A DNA stretch of 64,000 nt, from positions 22,197-86,196 of the forward strand of contig CAMKMD010000010.1 of NCBI GenBank assembly GCA_946413815.1. The letters run 5' to 3'. Under the pieces are notes generated by a model that saw only the letters and a program-made list of their open reading frames with translations, did no database searches and was not told where the DNA came from. The stretch comes from an uncultured Ruminococcus sp. (lineage in GTDB: Bacteria > Bacillota > Clostridia > Oscillospirales > Ruminococcaceae). The translations under genes and the position numbers were made by a program. Of the stretch, positions 58,474 through 64,000 are shown piece by piece; the stretch's first letter is position 1; every line of letters begins with the position of its first letter.

Positions 58474-58646
58474 GTCAGTTATGGCAGAAGTCAAGCGGGC
58501 GGATGTGGGCATCCGCCCCTACAAACGCCGATTCCTCCATAGCAAAATGTAGGGGGCGATGCCTACATCGCCCCGCTTATTTGTGAATGTAAGGTTTATT
58601 GACAGACTGAAGGGAGCATAATGCTCCCTTTCTGCTTGTCAAAAAA
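58438..58646. repeat. Exact 36-bp direct repeat flanking 137 bp
   Basis: 58438-58473 and 58611-58646 are identical over 36 bp and include a whole terminator stem. The interval carries the inverted-repeat element. Confidence 0.85.
58493..58578. repeat. 86-bp inverted-repeat element with CCCTACA ends
   Basis: About 31-bp arms (58493-58523 and 58548-58578) are inverted, near-identical copies. Each is itself a hairpin (GGGCGGATG/CATCCGCCC and GGGGCGATG/CATCGCCCC). The left ends in CCCTACA, a motif also seen near 50870. Confidence 0.75.
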
Positions 58647-58849
58647 AATGTATCCGCTTCGGGTGACAGGACTTGAAATTTATAGCCGCCCAGAATGCCG
58701 GAATACCGGCATCCGTTTTTGAATTCGTGTGATTAGTGTGATTTGTCATACTTTATGTGGTGCAGTACCGCCAGGATCGTAAGCGGACTTCCCTCAGACC
58801 CGTGCATACGTATGAACCTGCATCACACAGGAGACAGCTGCCATGCAGC

Positions 58850-59875
58850 CTATACCTCCGCTCCGGTAACGATACAGTTCTTGCCGTTGTTCTTTCCGTG
58901 ATACAGTCTTTTGTCGGCGGTCTGAATCAGTTCGTTCAGATCCTGCCCGGAGCTTCGTGATGCTATACCCGCCGTGATCGTGATCTGTATCTTCTTCCCA
59001 TCATGTTCAACAGGGGTGGTCTCTATATTCTTCCTCAGTTCCTCAAGCATCGCAACGGTATCTGCGTAAGGGGAATAGGATACAACAAGGAACTCTTCTC
59101 CGCCCCAGCGCGATATCTCACAGCCCCTGCATTCCTTCCTCAGATGTCCGGATATGTTCTTGAGCACTTCATCGCCGGCATTGTGTCCGTAGATATCGTT
59201 GACCTTCTTGAAGTTATCTATATCTACTATTGCAAGGATGCATTCCCTGTCCCTGTCCGTGATATCCGAAAGCTTATCGAACATATAATGACGGTTATAC
59301 AGCCTTGTGAGCTGATCTATCTGAGCCGCCTCCCTGAGTTTATCCTCAGAGATAACAATGAGCTTTATCAGGTAATAGATAAAGCAGATAAGGAAGCTGA
59401 ACACCACCAGAGCATTGAAGCTCCAGAACATGGTGAGTTTCTCCTCGCCGCAGTCATATATCGGACCGTGTTTCGTTACATAGCCAGTAAAAATGATATA
59501 GAACAGCGTGATAGCTATACTCAGCGGAAGTGCTATCATCTTGCGTTTCTTTCGCTTGTATCCTATGTATTCCGTTATGAAGACTATTGGTATGATAGAA
59601 AAGCAATACAGATGGAACCCGTATCCGTTTCCGATACAGAGCGTTGTCACACCCGTATATATCGTTATCCAGATGAACAGGAGCCAGGTATATATATCAA
59701 GCTTGTCACGAAGAATAAGGAAATATCCGATAAGATAGATGCAGGCATCAGGAATACTGAATGCTACAAGAAAAGGAACATTGACGGACTTGAAAAAGGC
59801 CAGATGCACGAACACAAGAAGAAATATGACAGTATTAACAGTTAACGCTATTTTCTTTAAAAAAGGTAATGACAT
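58850..59875 (-). CDS. Membrane-bound diguanylate cyclase (GGDEF)
   Basis: A 341-residue protein predicted to make cyclic di-GMP. About six membrane segments fill residues 1-165, followed by a short coiled linker and a GGDEF domain (about 178-341) with DQLTRLYNRHYMFDKL, VDIDNFKKVND and the intact active-site RWGGEEFLVV. No clear RxxD inhibitory site stands before it. ATG 59875 is selected because AAGGAG lies 8 nt upstream; another ATG six bases earlier is too near. It is the likely antagonist of the EAL-domain protein near the left end. Confidence 0.9.
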   Translation of the reverse strand: MSLPFLKKIALTVNTVIFLLVFVHLAFFKSVNVPFLVAFSIPDACIYLIGYFLILRDKLDIYTWLLFIWITIYTGVTTLCIGNGYGFHLYCFSIIPIVFITEYIGYKRKKRKMIALPLSIAITLFYIIFTGYVTKHGPIYDCGEEKLTMFWSFNALVVFSFLICFIYYLIKLIVISEDKLREAAQIDQLTRLYNRHYMFDKLSDITDRDRECILAIVDIDNFKKVNDIYGHNAGDEVLKNISGHLRKECRGCEISRWGGEEFLVVSYSPYADTVAMLEELRKNIETTPVEHDGKKIQITITAGIASRSSGQDLNELIQTADKRLYHGKNNGKNCIVTGAEV

Positions 59876-59965
59876 GACCATTCTCCTTCAGGCTGATCCG
59901 CTTGCCTTTGTCTATTGTTTCGTGTCGGTATAAAGCGTCTTACCGATATAAGCTGCTGTAATTAT

Positions 59966-59994
59966 ATTATAACTGAAATAACGGGTAAAATCAA
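59966..59994 (-). promoter_or_regulatory. Sigma-A promoter of the diguanylate cyclase gene
   Basis: Minus strand: TTGATT (59994-59989), a 17-bp spacer and TATAAT (59971-59966). Confidence 0.7.
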
Positions 59995-60143
59995 GGAGTT
60001 TTTATATAACATAATTGCTCCCGGGAAAGCCCGCTCAGAAGCATCCCCTTTCCTGCTGTCGCCCTGTCGTGCATTGACATCGGGTGAAGATCGTCATACT
60101 GCGGACGGGTGAGGTGCTTTATATCGTCATAATTGTTCATCAT

Positions 60144-60803
60144 TTATTTTACCCTGTCTATGTTCTCTACCACATTACCAAAGTAAATGATCTCTTCAGC
60201 CATACACCAATTCAGACGCACTACCAGATGACGAACATTGCCGCTGTCTTTGAATATATATAATGTATCTCCAAGATCTCCCTGTGCCGACCATGTAATA
60301 ATACGCCATTTTTTACCGATATCCTCAGTGCCTTCGCCTCCCAATCCACTATAGTCCTCAAAAGCGTCATATATATAGTGAGGAGGGAAAAGCTCTGCGA
60401 TTTTATCGTAACGTAATACCTGTGTAACAGTCACCTTTATCCAGGCACTGTACTCATCCGAAATAATAACTTCATCAAATCTGCATTTTACAATTGCCGA
60501 ATTCTCAAACTCCTCCTCAGTTTCATGGCCATTAAAAAAAGCATTCTCAGTACGATAATCCGCATAGAATTCGCTTCCCGTGGATTCATCAAATGTTACC
60601 CCGACTTTTATTATACGTGTTTCTCCTAAGCGTGGCAGTGTTTCACTTCGAGACCAGTGTTCTTCAGATAACGGAGGAACAGAATCCTTGAAATCAGACC
60701 ATTCAACTTTTGAATATGCCCAATTCTCAAATTCCACCGGAGTATTCTTATCTATATCATGATACTCTCCGCAATTTTTGCATTTAAATCTTACCCTTCC
60801 CAT
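60144..60803 (-). CDS. Hypothetical protein with N-terminal CxxC zinc-ribbon-like motif, 219 aa
   Basis: No family recognised. FKCKNCGEYHDID at residues 5-17 has a CxxC pair like a half zinc ribbon, and the rest is beta-rich (ARV-type strands, WIKVTVTQVLRYDKIAELFPPHYIYDAF). There is no signal peptide. GAGGAGG lies about 14 nt before the ATG, a slightly long spacing. The coding sequence is visibly AT-richer than the left part of the window. It belongs to a group of small, narrowly distributed-looking genes at the right end. Confidence 0.6.
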   Translation of the reverse strand: MGRVRFKCKNCGEYHDIDKNTPVEFENWAYSKVEWSDFKDSVPPLSEEHWSRSETLPRLGETRIIKVGVTFDESTGSEFYADYRTENAFFNGHETEEEFENSAIVKCRFDEVIISDEYSAWIKVTVTQVLRYDKIAELFPPHYIYDAFEDYSGLGGEGTEDIGKKWRIITWSAQGDLGDTLYIFKDSGNVRHLVVRLNWCMAEEIIYFGNVVENIDRVK

Positions 60804-60940
60804 TATGCCTTATGTCCTCCTCAGGTTTTATTCCTATCCTTCGCCGCAGCACCCTCCGTAAAGTTCGTACCTTTCAGAACGGCATTCTTTCCGAAGCTGA
60901 GTTTTATCGTGAGCATCCTCATTCATTTTTCTGTTTCATC

Positions 60941-61405
60941 TCAGCAATTATTATGTATATGATCCCTGACCTTTTCAAATATCCTTGTTTTGATTTTCAG
61001 AGGAGGTGTCTCAGGAAGCTGGTCTATCGGAAAAAATTTCTGAATGACTGCTTCGTCTTCCTGAACTTTCATTTCACCCGAAAAATCATGGCAGATATAG
61101 ATTATCACAGCAAGATAGACCTGATCGCCATTAGGATATTCGTAAAAAGAGTCTTCTCCGGATATCTCCATAAGAAATTCAAGTTCTCCGCAGACAAGCC
61201 CTGTTTCCTCAGAGACTTCCCTTCTTGCACATTCTTCAAAACTCTCGCCAATTTCCATTGAGCCTGCGGGATAATCCCAGTATCCGTTATCTGTTCGCTT
61301 TCCGAGCAGTATCTCATTTTTCTCATTTATAATTATTACACCTGCACCGGCCATTATGACAGGGCTGCTTCCAACAGCACTGCGAAGCTTCATGATGTAT
61401 CCCAT
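60941..61405 (-). CDS. NUDIX hydrolase (154 aa)
   Basis: A NUDIX pyrophosphohydrolase with the box GSMEIGESFEECARREVSEETG near residues 48-69, matching G-x5-E-x7-REUxEE-x-GU. MAGAGVIIINEKNEILLGKRTDNGYWDYPAGS precedes it, as in many nucleotide-cleaning enzymes. GAGGGG lies about 10 nt before ATG 61405. A second start five codons in is less likely. The substrate is unknown. Codon use is AT-rich like that of its neighbours. Confidence 0.86.
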   Translation of the reverse strand: MGYIMKLRSAVGSSPVIMAGAGVIIINEKNEILLGKRTDNGYWDYPAGSMEIGESFEECARREVSEETGLVCGELEFLMEISGEDSFYEYPNGDQVYLAVIIYICHDFSGEMKVQEDEAVIQKFFPIDQLPETPPLKIKTRIFEKVRDHIHNNC

Positions 61406-61490
61406 ATTTGTTTTCCCCTCTGTTTTTTCAACATAGAATCAGGTACACATGGCGTACACTTCTTTCTTATTTACTGCGATAATTCAGACT

Positions 61491-62010
61491 TTATTTCAAT
61501 TTCTTCCAGCCGACTTTTTGATATACCTGTTCTATTTCTTCAATCAGATCGCACTCAAATATCCATATTCCCTGCCTCCAGGGATGCCCTAAGTAACCAA
61601 ATTCAACGCATTCTTCTATAAAAAAGTAGTAATCACCGTCAGGACAAAAAGCAGGAAAATAAGCAGAATACTGACCGTCTGAATACCTTTCATCATGAAC
61701 TGTGCAGCTTTTTTGTTCGGAAATATTTCTTGGATCATAGTAAAAAAGCAGAATGATGCCAGTCAAGCGCGTATATTTTTTGCCCTGCTTTTGTAATCTT
61801 AATGAATATCATTCTCATTATATCACTAAACAAATCTATTTGATCGTCTGTCATATCTTCAATGGCATATACTGAATAGTTTTGATTTATCTGAAAAGGC
61901 AGCGGAACATTAAACGAATGACCTCTGTATTTACATGATGGTGAAAAACCAAGTTTATTATATACGGCGTTCCATATTTCATCGTATTATGTTGTATTAT
62001 CTATTACCAT
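61491..62010 (-). pseudogene. DUF2716-like gene broken by a stop codon and a frameshift
   Basis: Reading the minus strand from ATG 62010 gives seven codons and then TAA. Reading on in the same frame gives YDEIWNAVYNKLGFSP, then FNVPLPFQINQNYSVYAIED and a segment ending KIYALDWHHSAF. At a run of six T (near 61742-61747) the frame is lost, but removing one T continues into FYYDPRNISEQK and the conserved-looking FCPDGDYYFFIEE and FGYLGHPWRQGIW to the stop at 61491. The C-terminal part alone forms a 91-codon frame (61491-61766). The pattern resembles DUF2716 proteins. The defects could also be sequencing errors. Confidence 0.68.
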
Positions 62011-62402
62011 AGCTATCACTCCGTATACTGAATTCCGATTATGCGAGCGCTCTCATACATTGCTTACAATACCAATTATACCACAATCAGCCCTGCTTTT
62101 CAATCCGGTATAAGAAAAAACGGGAGCACCCGTTTACAATACCCTCAGATCAAAGCCCGGTCTTACCGGAGAAACCGCCTTATCCTCCGGCTGGATGTAA
62201 ACCTCAGCAGTCCTGACCCTGCCTTTGAATCTGCTCATATTATCGTAAGCGTAAGCCGCCAACATATAGCAGAGAAACAGGCCCACCGAGGTGAGCCTGA
62301 AACTTTTCTATCCGGACGTGTCATATTTGACACTATTCTTACGCTGCAGAGTAAGCGTAAAACACATATAAGCATTAGCCGGCCGCTGAGAAGAACAGGT
62401 TA
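62011..62402. other. 392-bp gene-free stretch
   Basis: A plus-strand open frame crosses it but has no ribosome site, no hydrophobic or domain pattern and no promoter. The only structure seen is the hairpin at 62278-62299. I see nothing else in it. Confidence 0.5.
62278..62299 (-). terminator. Possible terminator of the HEMGH protein gene
   Basis: CAGGC-CACC pairs with GGTG-GCCTG (62278-62299), followed on the minus strand by TTTCTC. The T tract is short, and it lies about 100 nt after the stop codon. Confidence 0.45.
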
Positions 62403-63974
62403 TTATGCTCCCTTAAGATCTCTGCCAAAGAGGTAAACGATCATTTCCTTTATAAATTCTTCTCCATTTTTATACTTCTTCTGTTTTGCTGCATCAGCAA
62501 AATACGTATTGATCTGATCAAGATCAGTTATTCCAAGGCCTCTCAGACCATTTACAAACATGAAATAATTCCTATATACATCTACATTATTACAAACAGT
62601 CTGCGGATCAACATTCAGGTTAATTCTCTTGAGCAAATCTCTGCCAAATTTGCGTGTTGACCAAGAACTGTATGAACTTGCGTTATCAGCTCTATAGAAT
62701 TTTTCAAGATTATCAAATCCGGTTTTCTTAATCATTGACTGTGCAAAACAGAAAGTAAATGTTATATCTCCATTATCAAAAACCTGATCATATACTGACG
62801 GTACGCTTAAATACCTTCCGGCATCTTTTATTTTATAATTCTTAAGATTAGTACAATTATTCATGGCGGTAAGAGATCTGACATTTGTATAATGCTCGTC
62901 AGCTGTACCTAATGCATCCGCATATGCTTTACCTGTTGCCGCATAATTATATGCATCAGACCAATCATCACCTTTAAAACCTGCATATGCATGACCCATT
63001 TCATGTGTAAGATACTTATTCATTACTCTCACATTTGAGCTGTTCATTAGTGCTGCTTCTGCTTTAACTCCTCCGTCATCTAATCTTATTACGGCATATT
63101 TTGACGGTGAACCTCCCCATACAAAGTTGGAGGTATTTGAAGTATTAAGGGCATTATCAACCGGTTTTTTTGTCTTTGAATCGATCGGTATGTAATCAAC
63201 CGGAATATAAGAAATAGGTACTACAAAAATGGTATCCATCGAGCTTCCTGTTAATTCCTTCAGGCTATTCGCCAGGAGGCACTGATTTTTAGCCCAATTC
63301 TTTAAATACGTAGTGTTTACAGATGTATTGTTAATTTTCTTAGGGAATACAGCATAAAACTTTTCGCCGGATGATGGTGTTGCCTGGACCTTATAATAGT
63401 CGAAAGAATTTCCAGTGACTTTAATATTCGTCTTGCTGTAATCAAGAGCATATCCATTATATGAACTGTTCAAATTCTCTAAACTTGCTTCATAGGAAGT
63501 TCCATATGATAGGAATTCACAGATACACAAATATATTTTTTCATGTGTACTGGTGTTAATTACCCGAGAATATTTTACTGTATAATCATGAGAAGCATAG
63601 TATTGTTTTTTTTCGTCCATATAAAAGTTGACGTGTAACTTCATAGACTGGATTGCCCTTTTAAAACTATCTTCGCTAGGAAGTGATGTCCTGACTTCAA
63701 ATGTTACACACTGCTTTTCAAATAGCTGAACATCTTTTCGAGTAAAACTCTTTTTATCTCCATAAGACAGATATGTTCTTGTAAAGCTATTTACTGTAGT
63801 ATTTATCTGACTTTCATCAAACTTTACCTCATTATTGCTGTATGAAACAAAAGAAGCCGCCTCAGCCGTAATAGCCGTATTAGCTGTAACACCTGCGAAT
63901 GTTGCTGCTGTGGGTGCAGCGCATACTACTGCTGCTGATGCTGCACAGATGATTGCCTTGATTGATTTTCTCAT
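62403..63974 (-). CDS. Secreted HEMGH metallopeptidase-like protein, 523 aa
   Basis: A secreted protein with a zinc-peptidase motif but no family that I can name. The signal peptide (1-40, cleavage likely after AEAAS or earlier) is followed by an N-terminal domain of about 250 residues. The segment KYLTHEMGHAYAGFKGDDWSDAYNY (near 329-353) contains the HExxH motif and possible downstream zinc ligands. The C-terminal half is helical (NLEKFYRADNASSYSSWSTRKFGRDLLKRI). There is no dockerin, sortase signal or lipobox. The ATG is preceded by a weak GGGAAA. The gene is AT-rich compared with most of the window. Protease function is inferred from HEMGH alone. Confidence 0.68.
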   Translation of the reverse strand: MRKSIKAIICAASAAVVCAAPTAATFAGVTANTAITAEAASFVSYSNNEVKFDESQINTTVNSFTRTYLSYGDKKSFTRKDVQLFEKQCVTFEVRTSLPSEDSFKRAIQSMKLHVNFYMDEKKQYYASHDYTVKYSRVINTSTHEKIYLCICEFLSYGTSYEASLENLNSSYNGYALDYSKTNIKVTGNSFDYYKVQATPSSGEKFYAVFPKKINNTSVNTTYLKNWAKNQCLLANSLKELTGSSMDTIFVVPISYIPVDYIPIDSKTKKPVDNALNTSNTSNFVWGGSPSKYAVIRLDDGGVKAEAALMNSSNVRVMNKYLTHEMGHAYAGFKGDDWSDAYNYAATGKAYADALGTADEHYTNVRSLTAMNNCTNLKNYKIKDAGRYLSVPSVYDQVFDNGDITFTFCFAQSMIKKTGFDNLEKFYRADNASSYSSWSTRKFGRDLLKRINLNVDPQTVCNNVDVYRNYFMFVNGLRGLGITDLDQINTYFADAAKQKKYKNGEEFIKEMIVYLFGRDLKGA

Positions 63975-64000
63975 AATAATTTCCCTACACTTTCTTTGAA

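Larger units (their letters stand above)
58435..58849. other. 415-bp gene-free, repeat-containing stretch
   Basis: It contains a duplicated terminator (36-bp direct repeat), an 86-bp inverted-repeat element and a third hairpin, ATGCCGG (58695-58701) with CCGGCAT (58706-58712) followed by TTTTT. No gene is supported. Confidence 0.65.

Noticed and set aside
59876..59965. Leader of the diguanylate cyclase gene, considered as a c-di-GMP riboswitch
   Set aside because: The conserved GEMM-type segments are not present; only a short CGGTA/TACCG stem is seen.
62041..62436. 131-codon open frame on the plus strand
   Set aside because: No ribosome site, overlaps the end of the HEMGH gene and has no recognisable pattern.
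1..64000. tRNA, rRNA, RNase P, SRP or 6S RNA genes
   Set aside because: I looked through the larger gaps and saw no cloverleaf with a TTCGA arm or rRNA/RNase P signature. A covariance search would settle this.

Overview
The window reads as chromosomal DNA of a cellulosome-producing Ruminococcus (R. flavefaciens / R. champanellensis type; the species cannot be fixed from sequence alone). The support is seven dockerin-bearing secreted proteins: a GH11-CBM22-dockerin-CE1 xylanase/esterase, a GH5-CBM-GH5 glucanase/mannanase, a GH9 cellulase, two leucine-rich-repeat/transglutaminase proteins, and a 707-residue protein with a TQPATQK linker (the GH9 dockerin is degenerate). Further support comes from a CotH lipoprotein, a SigI/RsgI pair, Gram-positive Shine-Dalgarno sites (AAGGAGG) and many near-consensus sigma-A promoters with 17-bp spacers. 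No rRNA, tRNA, CRISPR array, prophage or transposase gene was seen. Layout: 0-12.3 kb holds a c-di-GMP phosphodiesterase, the AzlCD exporter, a SIMPL protein, a D,D-carboxypeptidase-fold protein with degenerate catalytic motifs, the GH11/CE1 enzyme, a minus-strand trio (esterase-like lipoprotein, PqqD/RRE-like protein, nucleotidyltransferase) and a nucleoside phosphorylase. 12.3-18.4 kb holds a 183-residue orphan protein and a surface-glycan operon: RfbF, RfbG, a GtrB-like transferase, a GT-C-like membrane protein and a GtrA-like protein. 18.6-30.6 kb carries the GH5 gene, the convergent recD2-mreB operon, the GH9 gene, a 231-bp palindromic element and an ABC-F gene. 30.6-41.6 kb is a minus-strand block with a YqiA-like hydrolase, the LRR/transglutaminase/dockerin pair, an ECF sigma/anti-sigma pair, an MBL-fold hydrolase and the 707-residue dockerin protein. 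41.6-50.4 kb contains small redox, acetyltransferase, NUDIX and AraC genes, the CotH lipoprotein behind an elaborate regulatory region, a proline-rich secreted protein and SigI/RsgI. 50.4-51 kb is repeat-rich. 51.1-55.1 kb encodes RfbH, a split transketolase and an NAD-dependent epimerase/reductase. 55.3-59.9 kb has small genes, a sensor-AraC fusion, an inverted-repeat element and a diguanylate cyclase. 60-64 kb is AT-richer and holds poorly characterised genes, a broken DUF2716-like gene and a secreted HEMGH metallopeptidase-like protein. Working together: RfbF and RfbG (13-16 kb) with RfbH (51 kb) complete most of a CDP-3,6-dideoxyhexose route, and the transketolase pair plus reductase next to rfbH suggest a two-carbon branch is added to the 4-keto sugar. 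The GtrB/GT-C/GtrA trio could then deliver a lipid-linked sugar to a surface polymer. The secreted enzymes attack xylan, glucan/xyloglucan, mannan and cellulose on the cellulosome. SigI/RsgI, an ECF sigma pair and c-di-GMP enzymes are candidate regulators of this surface programme. A shared ACCCCG-N18-CGTA element lies upstream of sigI and of the proline-rich protein gene, and four ATTAGA-like direct repeats at exact 11-bp spacing precede a second cotH promoter. All functions are inferred from sequence reading alone.
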